NCBI RefSeq assembly: GCF_020404845.1
Contig: NZ_JAIOJZ010000020.1
Location: 1-64,000 of the forward strand
Length of the DNA: 64,000 bases
From: Streptomyces hyderabadensis
GTDB lineage: Bacteria > Actinomycetota > Actinomycetes > Streptomycetales > Streptomycetaceae
Reading direction: 5' to 3'
Positions within the stretch are counted from its first letter, which is position 1, and each line of letters begins with the position of its first letter. Made by a program: the position numbers and the translations under genes. Positions 1 to 8,547 of this stretch are shown one piece after another. Below the pieces are notes generated by a model. The model did not search any database, had not been told where the DNA came from, and saw only the letters and a program-made list of their open reading frames with translations.

Positions 1-43
1 TCTGCGTTTTTCCCCCCGATCAATCCCTGGCCCCGTTCCATCC

Positions 44-706
44 CTAGCCCACCAGCTTCGTTTCGTAGGCCAGGATGACGGCCTGGACGCGGTCCCTCGA
101 GCCCGTCTTGGCCAGGATGCGGCCCACGTGGGTCTTCACCGTCGACTCGGCGAGGTGGAGACGCTCGGCTATCTCCGTGTTGGTCCAGCCCTGGCCCATG
201 ACGCGCAGGATCTCGGTCTCCCGGTCGGTGAGCGGGGACAGGCGCGGATCGGGGGAGACCGCCGGGGTGGTGGTGGCGGCCGGCAGGTGGTGGACGTATG
301 CGTCGAGGAGGCGGCGGGTCAGGCTGGGGGCGACCACGGCGTCGCCCGTGGCCACCGCGCGGATGCCGGAGAGGAGTTCCTCCGGCTGGGCGTCCTTGAC
401 GAGGAAGCCGGAGGCGCCGGCGCGCAGGCCGGAGTAGGCGTACTCGTCCAGGTCGAAGGTGGTGAGGATGAGGACGCGGGTGCGGCCGCCGCCCGCGACG
501 ATGCGACGGGTCGCCTCGATGCCGTCCAGGCCGGGCATGCGGACGTCCATGAGGACGACGTCCGGGTGGAGTTCGGTCGTCATCCGGGTCGCTTCCGCGC
601 CGTTGGACGCCTCGCCGACGACCGTCATGTCGTCCTGGCTCTCCAGGAGCATGCGGAAACCGAAGCGCTGGAGGGGCTGGTCGTCGGCGATGAGGACGGT
701 GGTCAC
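44..706 (-). CDS. NarL/FixJ-type response regulator
   Basis: Cytoplasmic DNA-binding response regulator of 220 residues. The N-terminal receiver has the acidic pair after LIADDQ, the phospho-acceptor D54 in VLMDVRMPG, and the switch Thr and Lys in LILTTF and FLVKD. The C-terminal LuxR-type helix-turn-helix lies at about residues 155-215 (LTDRETEILRVMGQGWTNTEIA, then STVKTHVGRI). Its start overlaps the end of the upstream histidine kinase by 4 bases, so the pair is translationally coupled and the kinase is its likely partner. The target genes cannot be read from the sequence. Confidence 0.93.
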   Translation of the reverse strand: MTTVLIADDQPLQRFGFRMLLESQDDMTVVGEASNGAEATRMTTELHPDVVLMDVRMPGLDGIEATRRIVAGGGRTRVLILTTFDLDEYAYSGLRAGASGFLVKDAQPEELLSGIRAVATGDAVVAPSLTRRLLDAYVHHLPAATTTPAVSPDPRLSPLTDRETEILRVMGQGWTNTEIAERLHLAESTVKTHVGRILAKTGSRDRVQAVILAYETKLVG

Positions 707-1980
707 TGCGGGGATTCCTCCGGTAGGTGCAGATGGACGCGCCAGCCCTGCTCGGGGGCCGGGCGGGGGCCGGCCTCAAGTGTGCCCCCGTACAGGGAGG
801 TTCGTTCGCGCATCCCGGGCAGGCCGCGGCCGCCGGAGAGCGCGGGGGACGGGAGCGGGGTGGTTCGGCCGGTGTCGGTGACGGTGAGGGTGACGGCGCC
901 GCCCGCCTCGTAGGAGAGGTCGATGTGGGCGGTGGCGTCGGGGCCGGCGTGCTTGAGGGTGTTGGTGAGGGCTTCCTGGATGACGCGGTAGAGCGTGAGC
1001 TGGCGGCCCTCGGGGAGTGCGGGCTCGCCCTTGATGGTGGTGCGGACGGGCAGGCCGGCCTGGCGGACGCCGTCCAGGAGGCGGTCGAGGTCGGTGAGGG
1101 CGGGCTGCGGGGCCAGTTCGGGTGCCTGGCCGGCGCCGCCGTCCTGGTCGTCGTCGCGCAGGATGTCCAGGAGGCGGCGGAGTTCGCCGAGGGCCTGGCG
1201 GCTAGTCGTGCCGATGGCGTCGAGGGCCTGGGCGGCGCGGTCGGGGGACTTGGCGGCGGCGTAGCGGCCGCCGTCGGCGAGGCCGGTGATGACGGAGAGG
1301 TTGTGTCCGATGATGTCGTGCATCTCCCGGGCTATGCGCGCGCGTTCGGCCGCCGCGGCGAGCCTGACCTGCTGGTCGCGTTCGGTCTCCAGGCGGCGGG
1401 CGCGGTCCTCAAGGGCGGCTGTGTAGTCGCGACGGGTGCGCACGGTGATGCCGATGAGCACGGCCACGCCGAGGGACACGAGGTGCGAGCCGACCTGCTG
1501 GTTCCAGGAGCCCGCGCTGTCGCCGTAGCGGACGACCGTGACACAGGCCGGAACGGTCGCCAGGGTCACCGCCCACCAGAGGTTGCGCAGCGGCAGCCGC
1601 AGGGCGATGTGGTGGACGAGGAGGAGTTGGAGCAGGGCGGCCTGCAGGGCGGCGCCCGACCAGGCGCTCACCAGTGCCGGAGGCAGGGTGATGAGGAGGG
1701 CGGTCGCGGGGTGGCTGCGGCGCCAGAGGAGGGGGACGGAGAGGGCGACGCTGAGGACGAGGACGAGGCCGAAGGGCACGTCGGGGTTGTGGGCGACGTT
1801 GTCCCAGCCGCCGCTGGTGGCGTCGATCAGGGCGGCCAGTACCCAGAAGCCGGTGAGGTGGAGGTCCCACACGAGCGGATGACGGTGGTCGAAGGAACGG
1901 ATCCGCCGGTTGACACGCTGGACGTACTCGGTGAGGGGTTCGGCGGCTCGGTCTTCCGGCACCGGCTTCACGGGCTGCAT
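703..1980 (-). CDS. HisKA_3-type sensor histidine kinase
   Basis: Membrane sensor kinase paired with the response regulator that follows. An N-terminal block of about five hydrophobic segments (WVLAALIDATSGG, FGLVLVLSVAL, TALLITLPPALV and others) is followed by a coiled linker, the HisKA_3 dimerisation box (ARIAREMHDIIGHNLSVI, phosphorylated His in MHD) and an ATPase domain (YRVIQEALTNTLKHA; GGRGLPGMRER). I chose the ATG at 1980. The frame stays open to 2076, but that longer start would run across the divergent acetyltransferase start. No strong Shine-Dalgarno sequence is seen at either position, so the start is uncertain. The short extracytoplasmic part suggests sensing within the membrane. 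Confidence 0.88.
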   Translation of the reverse strand: MQPVKPVPEDRAAEPLTEYVQRVNRRIRSFDHRHPLVWDLHLTGFWVLAALIDATSGGWDNVAHNPDVPFGLVLVLSVALSVPLLWRRSHPATALLITLPPALVSAWSGAALQAALLQLLLVHHIALRLPLRNLWWAVTLATVPACVTVVRYGDSAGSWNQQVGSHLVSLGVAVLIGITVRTRRDYTAALEDRARRLETERDQQVRLAAAAERARIAREMHDIIGHNLSVITGLADGGRYAAAKSPDRAAQALDAIGTTSRQALGELRRLLDILRDDDQDGGAGQAPELAPQPALTDLDRLLDGVRQAGLPVRTTIKGEPALPEGRQLTLYRVIQEALTNTLKHAGPDATAHIDLSYEAGGAVTLTVTDTGRTTPLPSPALSGGRGLPGMRERTSLYGGTLEAGPRPAPEQGWRVHLHLPEESPQ

Positions 1981-1994
1981 CCGACCATGGTCGG
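1981..1994. promoter_or_regulatory. 14-bp perfect palindrome at the kinase start
   Basis: CCGACCATGGTCGG is a perfect inverted repeat directly abutting the preferred kinase start codon, in the divergent gap with the acetyltransferase gene. It could be an operator or, given the short arms and GC bias, chance. Confidence 0.3.
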
Positions 1995-2074
1995 GGATGG
2001 GGGCGACGCGGGCGTCCGCCTGGGGGCCGTATATGAGGTGAGGAGCGTAGTACCCGGGTATTACGGTGACCGGC

Positions 2075-2635
2075 ATGAGTGCCTCGGTCCCCGGTGACTA
2101 CGTGATCCGCTCCATACGCGCCGACGAGTGGCCCGCGGTGAAGGAGCTGCGGCTGCGGGCCCTGCAGGACCCCGTCGCGGACCTCGCGTACCTGGAGACG
2201 TACCAGAACGCGGCGGCGCGGCCGGACTCCTTCTGGCAGGAGCGGGCGGCCATGGGCAGCGAGGGGGCTTCCGGAGCGCAGCAGCTCGTCGCCGTCGGGC
2301 CCGGCGGGCTGTGGCTCGGCACGCTGACCGTGATCGTGGAGGAGGCCGGCACGACGGACTGGGCCGGGTTCCCGGTGGACCGGCGGCAGGGGCACGTCGT
2401 CGGGGTGTTCGTACGGCCCGAGTGGCGCGGGAGCGGGCTGACGAAGGCGCTGTTCGACGCCGGTCTGGAGTGGGCCTGGGCGAGTGGTCTGGAGCGGGTG
2501 CGGCTCATCGTGCACCCGGACAACGGGCGGGCGCGGGGCGCCTACCGCAAGGCCGGGTTCGTGCCGAGCGGGCGGACGGTGCCGCTGGAGGGCGGGCCCG
2601 GCGACCACGAGTTGGAGTACGTGCTGGAGCGCTGA
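2075..2635 (+). CDS. GNAT-family N-acetyltransferase
   Basis: About 186 residues forming one GNAT fold that uses acetyl-CoA. The acceptor substrate is unknown. The central motif A reads GHVVGVFVRPEWRGSGLTKAL, with the pyrophosphate-binding RGSGLT loop. The later LIVHPDNGRARGAYRKAGFV is the usual motif B with the conserved Asn and Tyr. The N-terminus (YVIRSIRADEW) enters directly into the first strand. ATG 2075 is preferred. GTG 2066, three codons earlier, is equally in frame and lies just after a TATTAC-like -10, so a leaderless start there cannot be excluded. It is divergent from the two-component pair. Confidence 0.85.
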   Translation: MSASVPGDYVIRSIRADEWPAVKELRLRALQDPVADLAYLETYQNAAARPDSFWQERAAMGSEGASGAQQLVAVGPGGLWLGTLTVIVEEAGTTDWAGFPVDRRQGHVVGVFVRPEWRGSGLTKALFDAGLEWAWASGLERVRLIVHPDNGRARGAYRKAGFVPSGRTVPLEGGPGDHELEYVLER

Positions 2636-2652
2636 TTCGTCCCGTGCCGCGG

Positions 2653-4188
2653 TCAGACGGGGAGTTCGTCGTGCGGCCAGCGGGCGCGGCCCTGTTCGCG
2701 GGAGCGGAGCAGGGCCAGGGTCGGCATGCCGAGGTCGGTCCCGGTGGCGAGCAGCTCCGGGAGCTGGGGGAGCGGGGCCACGGCCGCGACGTCGTCCAGG
2801 ACGAGCGTCAGTGGTGGGTCGAGGCGACCGGAGGATGACCGTTCGGCCATGCGCCGGCCGCGCTCGACCACGCTGGAGACGAGCGCCGTCAGCAGCGGCA
2901 TCGCGCCCGGGCTCGTGCGGGGGTCCTCGATGGATTCACCCACCACGTAAAGGGTTCCCTGTTCGTGGACGAAGGAATCCAAGGCGAGGGCATCATTTCG
3001 GTTGGGAGTGCAGGCCTCGCGGATATTGACCGTGGAGAGCGCGGCCAGGGCCCGGGCGGTCAGCTGCTGGGCCATGTCCCGGCGTTCGGGGTGGGCGGTG
3101 AGGGACCCTTCGAGTTCTCCCGCGGAACCGGGGGCGGCCTTGGGATGGGTGCGCAGGATGCGGACGGCGTCCTGCACCTGGAGGCCCTGGGACCAGCGGT
3201 GGACGTGGCGGATGGTGCGGCCGTCGATGGCGGCGGCGTGGAGGTAGCTGCGCAGCAGCAGTTCGGCCGTGTCGCCGACCGCCTGGTCGAGGCGGGCGGT
3301 GGGGCGGACCGGGGTGAGCAGCGCGGCGGCTCTGGCGGTGGCCGTCTCTCTGTCCTCGCAGCCCGCGGTGGGGGACCAGTGGAAGCGGGCCGGGGTGTCG
3401 CAGAGGTGGTTCGGGTCGTAGAGGTGGGCGGGGCCGAGTTTCGCGCGGGCGTCCTTGGTGTCCGACCAGAGGGCCGGGTTGGAGGTGATGACGAGGGCGG
3501 CGCCTTCTGCGTCCCGCAGGGTTTGGACGGCTGCTGAGTGGCGGCCTTCCCTTGGGCCGTAGTGCACCCCGCCTTCGGCGCGGTTGGTTTCCCACCCGCC
3601 CACTCGCTTGCCGTTGGACACAGCGGCCAGGGGCTCGGTTTCCGGAGCCGGGGCTTGTTGCGGCGCCCTGGGGGTGGGCACCTCGTGCACCGGTACCTCA
3701 CTTACCGGTACCTCGCTTACCGGTACCTCGTGTACCGGTGCTTCCCGGACTCGGGGCTCCCCGACCGGCTGCTCCTGCGCTGCCGGTGCCGGTGCCGGTG
3801 CCGCCGCCGGCACCTCGCGCCGTCGCTGCCGTACCGCGCGCCACCGGGCGACCGTGCCCATGACGAACACCGTGAGTACCACCAGCACCATCAACTGGCC
3901 GATGAACAGCCCCCAGAACAGCCCGTACCCGGAGAGCGCCGCCCGAGGGGCGTCCGGCCAGGCGCCGGGGATGTCGTGGGGCTGGGCGATCAGCTGGCGC
4001 ATGGCCTGCGGGGTGCCGGTGAAGCTGACGCCGTCGGGCCAGGAGCCGTGCGCGAACAGGGCGGACAGGCCGGTCGCCGTCCACACCAGCAGGGTCATGC
4101 CGAGGAGGAAGGCCAGTATGCCGATCAGCAGGCCGTCGGGGATGCCGCCCTGGGCCGGCCGCTGGTCGCGGCGGTCGTCCGGTCTCAT
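2653..4188 (-). CDS. VirD4/TraG-like coupling protein with degenerate Walker A
   Basis: A 511-residue membrane protein resembling actinobacterial type IV coupling proteins. Two transmembrane segments (about 19-45 and 90-112) are followed by a Pro/Val/Glu-rich linker with VPVSE pentapeptides, then an ATPase-like region. The part ALVITSNPALWSDTKDARAKLGPAHLYDP matches the stretch that normally follows Walker A in VirD4 proteins, and VLDD near the C-terminus looks like Walker B. Where GPxxSGKT is expected the protein reads GPREGRHSA, so the GK pair is lost. It also ends soon after Walker B, shorter than usual. It closes a minus-strand operon after the VirB4-like gene. I infer a substrate-receptor or scaffold role without ATP hydrolysis, or decay. 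Confidence 0.7.
   Translation of the reverse strand: MRPDDRRDQRPAQGGIPDGLLIGILAFLLGMTLLVWTATGLSALFAHGSWPDGVSFTGTPQAMRQLIAQPHDIPGAWPDAPRAALSGYGLFWGLFIGQLMVLVVLTVFVMGTVARWRAVRQRRREVPAAAPAPAPAAQEQPVGEPRVREAPVHEVPVSEVPVSEVPVHEVPTPRAPQQAPAPETEPLAAVSNGKRVGGWETNRAEGGVHYGPREGRHSAAVQTLRDAEGAALVITSNPALWSDTKDARAKLGPAHLYDPNHLCDTPARFHWSPTAGCEDRETATARAAALLTPVRPTARLDQAVGDTAELLLRSYLHAAAIDGRTIRHVHRWSQGLQVQDAVRILRTHPKAAPGSAGELEGSLTAHPERRDMAQQLTARALAALSTVNIREACTPNRNDALALDSFVHEQGTLYVVGESIEDPRTSPGAMPLLTALVSSVVERGRRMAERSSSGRLDPPLTLVLDDVAAVAPLPQLPELLATGTDLGMPTLALLRSREQGRARWPHDELPV
3689..3748. repeat. 15-bp minisatellite inside the coupling-protein gene
   Basis: Four adjacent 15-bp units start with ACCGGTACCTC (the last unit diverged) and encode Val-Pro-Val-Ser/His-Glu pentapeptides in the linker between the membrane segments and the ATPase-like region. 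The number of units probably varies between strains. Confidence 0.75.
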
Positions 4189-4231
4189 GCGTCCGGTGCC
4201 TCTCCGTCTCTCGTGCTGTGCCGCCGTCGTG

Positions 4232-5644
4232 CTAAGCCACCGTCGATTCCGACGAGTCGCCGATGTGCTGCTCCATGAACGCGGCCGCCCGCTCCTCCGC
4301 CTCCAGCTCGGCGGCCCGCAGGGCGTCGTCGGTCAGATCGGAGGACGACTCGGTCATCGCGCGGTCGGTGAAGACCAGGGGGCGTTCGGTCTCGGTGATG
4401 AGGTGCTTGACCACCTGGACGTTCCCGTTGACGTCCCACACCGCGATGCCGGGGGTGAGGGACGGGATGATCTCCACCGCCCAGCGGGGCAGGCCGAGGA
4501 CGCGCCCGGTGGCCCGTGCCTCGTCGGCCTTCTGGGCGTAGATGGTGCGGGTGGAGGCCATCTTGAGGATGGCGGCGGCCTCTCTGGCGGCCGCCCCGTC
4601 GACGACGTCGGACAGGTGGTGCACCACCGCCACGAACGACAGACCCAGTCGGCGCCCGAACTTCAGGAGCCGCTGGAACAGCTGCGCCACGAACGGGCTG
4701 TTGATGATGTGCCAGGCCTCCTCGACCAGGAAGATGCGCTTCTTCCGGTCCGGCCGGATCCAGGTGTGCTCCAGCCAGACGCCCACGATGGCCATGAGGA
4801 TGGGCATGGCGATGGAGTTGCGGTCGATGTGGGAGAGGTCGAAGACGATCAGCGGTGCGTCGAGGTCGATGCCGACGGTCGTCGGGCCGTCGAACATGCC
4901 GCGCAGGTCGCCGTCGACGAGGCGGTCCAGCACCAGCGCCACGTCCAGGCCCCAGGCCCGTACGTCGTCTATGGCGACGTTCATCGCCTCGGCGGACTCC
5001 GGCTCGGGGTGGCGGAGCCGCTCGACGATGTCGGTGAGGACCGGCTGGCGTTCGACGATGGTCTCGTTGACGTAGGCGTGCGCGACCTTGAGGGCGAAGC
5101 CGGAACGCTCGTCCAGGCCGTGGCCCATGGCGACCTCGATGATCGTGCGGAGCAGCGCGAGCTGGCCCGTCGTCGTGATCGCCGGGTCGAGCGGGTTGAG
5201 GCGGATGCCGTGGTCCAGGGCGGCCATCGGGTCGAGGCGGATGGGAGTTATGCCCAGCTCCTCGGCGATGAGGTTCCACTCGCCGACGCCGTCCTCGCCC
5301 TGGGCGTCCAGGACGACGACCTGGCGGTCGCGGAAGCGGAGCTGGCGCAGGACGTACGTCTTCTCCAGGGCCGACTTGCCGTTGCCGGACTCGCCCAGCA
5401 CGAGCCAGTGCGGGGCGGGCAGCTGCTGGCCGTAGAGCTGGAAGGGGTCGTAGATGTAGCCCTTGCCGGAGTAGACCTCGCGGCCGATGATCACGCCGGA
5501 GTCGCCGAGGCCGGGGGCGGCCGTGGGCAGGTAGACGGCCTGGGCCTGGCCGGTGGACGTGCGGACGGGGAGGCGGGTCGTCTCCACCTTCCCGAACAGG
5601 AAGGACGTGAAGGCGTCGGTGAGGACGGTCAGCGGGTCCCGCAT
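4232..5644 (-). CDS. VirB4/TraC-like conjugation-type ATPase
   Basis: A 470-residue cytoplasmic ATPase of a type IV secretion-like machine. Walker A is intact (GESGNGKS, residues 84-91), Walker B is RIFLVEEAW (about 303-311), and the following VVHHLSDV fits the motif after Walker B in VirB4 proteins. It starts directly with the ATPase part: the N-terminal CagE/TrbE-like half of a normal VirB4 (about 800 residues) is absent and seems to be supplied by the gene just upstream, 12 bases away. The coupling-protein-like gene follows 43 bases downstream. Role inferred: energising assembly or substrate transfer at the membrane. Confidence 0.85.
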   Translation of the reverse strand: MRDPLTVLTDAFTSFLFGKVETTRLPVRTSTGQAQAVYLPTAAPGLGDSGVIIGREVYSGKGYIYDPFQLYGQQLPAPHWLVLGESGNGKSALEKTYVLRQLRFRDRQVVVLDAQGEDGVGEWNLIAEELGITPIRLDPMAALDHGIRLNPLDPAITTTGQLALLRTIIEVAMGHGLDERSGFALKVAHAYVNETIVERQPVLTDIVERLRHPEPESAEAMNVAIDDVRAWGLDVALVLDRLVDGDLRGMFDGPTTVGIDLDAPLIVFDLSHIDRNSIAMPILMAIVGVWLEHTWIRPDRKKRIFLVEEAWHIINSPFVAQLFQRLLKFGRRLGLSFVAVVHHLSDVVDGAAAREAAAILKMASTRTIYAQKADEARATGRVLGLPRWAVEIIPSLTPGIAVWDVNGNVQVVKHLITETERPLVFTDRAMTESSSDLTDDALRAAELEAEERAAAFMEQHIGDSSESTVA

Positions 5645-5656
5645 CAGGCTCAGCCC

Positions 5657-7216
5657 CTACCTTCGGATGCCGGTGGCGAACGGAAGAGTGTTCACGAAGG
5701 CGCGATGGTGCTCACGGTCGCACCACTCCAGTTTCAGGTACGACTTTCCGGCCGAGGCCCTTATCGTCCGCTTGTCGCGGGCCAGCGCCTCGGGGGAACG
5801 GGAGGAGACGGTGATGTAGCCGACCAGGTTGACGCCGGCCGCGCCACTGGCGAGGTCCTCGCCGCGCTGGTCGAGGCGGCCGTGGGCGGCGATGTCGCGG
5901 GGGTCCACGGTCCGGTTCATCTTGGCGGCGCGGGACGCCTCGGCGTCGTCGTTCGTCTTCTCGGTCAGCATGCGTTCGATGGCGACCTCGGTGGGTTCGA
6001 GGTCCATCGTCACGGCGACGGTGCGGATCACGTCCGGGGTGTGGACGAGGAGCGGCGCCAGGAAGTTGACGCCCACCGGGGTCATCGGCCACTCCTTGAT
6101 CCAGGCGGTGGCGTGGCACCAGGGGGCGCGGGTCGCGGACTCCCTGGTCTTGGCCTGGAGGTAGGTGGGCTCCATGGCGTCCAGCTCGGCCGGCCAGGCA
6201 TTGCGCTTGGTCATCGCCTGGATGTGGTCGATGGGATGGTCCGGGTCGTACATGGCGTGGATCAGGGAGGCGAGCCGGCCCTGGCCCAGCGGCTGGCGTA
6301 CGCGGATGTCGGCTTCCTGGAGGCGGGAGCAGATGTCGGTCAGCTCGCGCGCCATCACGACCGCGAGTCCGGCGTCCCGGTCCAGTTTGCGCCCGGTGTG
6401 CGGGCGGGCGGCGCGGGCCATGGTGTGGGCCTCGGCGGCCAGCTCGCGGTTGTAGTGCATGCAGGCGATCAGATAGGCGCGGTGCTGCTCGCTGCTGGTC
6501 GACACCATCGACTGGAGCTGGTCGTACGACTGCTGCAGCCACGCCGGTGACCTGTCGTCGCCGCGCTGGGCGACGTCCTTGGCGTGTGCGTCGGGGTCGG
6601 CCGGGAGGGTGCGGGCGAGCATCTGGATGCGGGTGACGAAGCCGTCGCCGTTGGCCACGTGCTTGAGCAGGGTGCCGAAGCGGTCGACGAGGGCTTCCTG
6701 GTCCTCGGAGTCGCGCAGTCCGACGCCGGGGCCCTCGATCTCGATCGCGGCCGTCACCGTCTTGCGGTCGGCGTGCAGCAGTACGGCGATCTCGTCGGGC
6801 CCGAAGGGCGCCGCCAGCCAGGAGATGCGGCCGATGCCGGGCGGCGGCCCGACCTCGACCTCCCGGCCGTCGATCCTCGTGCCCGCCTCGATGGCGCCGG
6901 AACGGTAGGTCGTACCCCTGCGGAGGGTGCGCTTGTAGCTGCGGTTGATCTCGAACCACCGGTAGAACGTGCGGTGGTTGTACGGCACGTAGACCGCCGC
7001 CAGGGCGAGCATCGGGAAGCCGACGAGCAGCACGATGCGCAGGGACAGGACGGGGACGAGCAGCCCGCACATCATGCCGAGGAACGCGCCCGCGACGATC
7101 AGCGCGATCTCTCCGGTCTCGCGGTTGCGGCCGACGATCGCGTTCGGCCGGGCGCGGCCGATCAGATACGTACGGCGGGGCGTGACCGTATGGGACATGT
7201 GGGACTCGGTCGTCAA
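5657..7216 (-). CDS. SCO6880-family membrane protein, VirB3/VirB4 N-half-like
   Basis: A 519-residue protein with two transmembrane segments near the N-terminus (about 34-75: EIALIVAGAFLGMMCGLLVP, then VLLVGFPMLALAAVYVPY), then a long soluble region without a nucleotide-binding motif. The layout, a PrgI/VirB3-like hairpin fused to a CagE/TrbE-like N-domain, and the position directly before the VirB4-like ATPase suggest that the two genes together equal one VirB4. The start is TTG 7216: a perfect AGGAGGTGA sits seven bases upstream, whereas the in-frame ATG 18 bases downstream would be too far from it. The start overlaps the stop of the VirB6-like gene (TTGA). Confidence 0.75.
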   Translation of the reverse strand: MTTESHMSHTVTPRRTYLIGRARPNAIVGRNRETGEIALIVAGAFLGMMCGLLVPVLSLRIVLLVGFPMLALAAVYVPYNHRTFYRWFEINRSYKRTLRRGTTYRSGAIEAGTRIDGREVEVGPPPGIGRISWLAAPFGPDEIAVLLHADRKTVTAAIEIEGPGVGLRDSEDQEALVDRFGTLLKHVANGDGFVTRIQMLARTLPADPDAHAKDVAQRGDDRSPAWLQQSYDQLQSMVSTSSEQHRAYLIACMHYNRELAAEAHTMARAARPHTGRKLDRDAGLAVVMARELTDICSRLQEADIRVRQPLGQGRLASLIHAMYDPDHPIDHIQAMTKRNAWPAELDAMEPTYLQAKTRESATRAPWCHATAWIKEWPMTPVGVNFLAPLLVHTPDVIRTVAVTMDLEPTEVAIERMLTEKTNDDAEASRAAKMNRTVDPRDIAAHGRLDQRGEDLASGAAGVNLVGYITVSSRSPEALARDKRTIRASAGKSYLKLEWCDREHHRAFVNTLPFATGIRR

Positions 7217-8547
7217 CGCCCGTCACCTCCTGTGCTCTTGCTGTTGCGGGTGTTGCTTGCGTGCGGTGTGTTCACCGGGCTGCCGGAGCGCGGTGCGGGT
7301 GCGGCGGAGGGGACATTTCCGCCGCCGCCGTTCGAGGGGCGCGAGCTGTGCGCGGCGACTCCGCCGGAGGCGGGGTTGGAGGGGCGGGCGGCTGCGGAGG
7401 AGGACTGTCCGCCGCCGCCGCCGTCGCCGCCGCTGCGGGTGCTGTGGGTTCTGATGCCCTGGGCGACCAGGTTCGCCGGGGAGCTGATCACGGCGGCGGC
7501 CTTGCCCTCGGCACCCTGCATGATGCGGTTGTTGCGCCCGTTGGCGATCTCGTCGCCGAAGCCGGGGACGAAGCGGTAGATCATCGCCGAGGCGAAGATC
7601 GCGAGCAGGATGATGGCCAGGCCGGACACGATGGCGGCCACGGAGTCGGGCCCGTCCTCCGTGGTCAGCGCGCCGGCCAGGCCCAGCACGATGACGATCA
7701 CCGGCTTGACCATGATCACCGCGATCATGATGCCGGCCCAGCGGCGGACGTGGCCCCACAGGTTCTTGTCCACCAGGCCGGCGTAGACGACGACGCCGAG
7801 CAGGGCGCCGACGTAGAGCAGGACGGCGCGCAGGTACAGCTCCAGGTAGAGGACGCCGGCGGCGACGATCGACACGAAGGACACCAGGATCAGCATGATC
7901 GGGCCGCCGCCGATGTCGTTGCCCTGCTTGAGCGCCTGGGAGAACGTGCCGAAGAAGGTGTCCGTCTGGTCGCCGGTGCCCTTGGCCAGGACGTCGGTGA
8001 CGGCGTCGGTGGCCGACACGACCGTGTACAGGATCAACGGCGTGAAGGCCGACGCCAGGACGGTGAGCCAGAGGAACCCGACGGCCTCGGAGATCGCGGT
8101 GGTGAGCGGGACGCCGCGGACGGCACGCTTGGCCACGGCCAGCAGCCACAGGACGAGCGTGAGGAACGCGGACGCCGCGAAGACGACGGCGTACTGCTTG
8201 AGGAAGGTGTCGTTCGTGAAGTCGACGTCGGCGGTGCTCTTGACTGCGTCACTGAGCGTGTCGACGGTCCAGGCGGCGGCGTCGGCACAGCCCTTGGCGA
8301 GGGAGGAGAGGGGGTCGAGGGTGCTGGGGAGCGTGTCGGGCGTTGACCCGCCACCCCCGGAACCACCGCCTTCGCCTCGTTCGCAGTAGTCCTTGGCGGG
8401 GCCCACGATGAGGTCGCAGTTGTCGTCCGACGGGGTCGGCGACGGCGTGGGGGCGGCTGCGGCACGGGTGGCGACCAGTACGAGCGTGGTCTGTACGGCG
8501 GTCAAGGCCGTCGCGGCCTTGAGTACGCGGCGCTGGTCAGCGGGCAT
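7213..8547 (-). CDS. VirB6/TrbL-like polytopic membrane protein
   Basis: 444 residues: an N-terminal signal segment ending in ATRAAAAP, a Gly/Ser-rich stretch with two Cys, then five to six transmembrane helices between about 115 and 350 (YAVVFAASAFLTLVLWLLAV; ILVSFVSIVAAGVLYLELYL; IMIAVIMVKPVIVIVLGLAG; GLAIILLAIFASAMIYRFVP). The hydrophilic tail is rich in Gly, Ser and Pro. The topology is that of the VirB6/TrbL channel component in Gram-positive systems such as Tn916 Orf15. It lies between the TcpC-like and VirB4-like genes, overlapping both by a few bases. Confidence 0.75.
   Translation of the reverse strand: MPADQRRVLKAATALTAVQTTLVLVATRAAAAPTPSPTPSDDNCDLIVGPAKDYCERGEGGGSGGGGSTPDTLPSTLDPLSSLAKGCADAAAWTVDTLSDAVKSTADVDFTNDTFLKQYAVVFAASAFLTLVLWLLAVAKRAVRGVPLTTAISEAVGFLWLTVLASAFTPLILYTVVSATDAVTDVLAKGTGDQTDTFFGTFSQALKQGNDIGGGPIMLILVSFVSIVAAGVLYLELYLRAVLLYVGALLGVVVYAGLVDKNLWGHVRRWAGIMIAVIMVKPVIVIVLGLAGALTTEDGPDSVAAIVSGLAIILLAIFASAMIYRFVPGFGDEIANGRNNRIMQGAEGKAAAVISSPANLVAQGIRTHSTRSGGDGGGGGQSSSAAARPSNPASGGVAAHSSRPSNGGGGNVPSAAPAPRSGSPVNTPHASNTRNSKSTGGDGR

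Noticed and set aside
1981..2076. 32-codon N-terminal extension of the kinase gene
   Set aside because: It would overlap the divergent acetyltransferase start and adds no recognisable domain; the shorter start was chosen, with low certainty.
3584..6550. 988-codon open frame on the plus strand
   Set aside because: Lies antisense to the VirB4-like and neighbouring genes. Long opposite-strand frames are an effect of extreme third-position GC; the translation has no recognisable domain.
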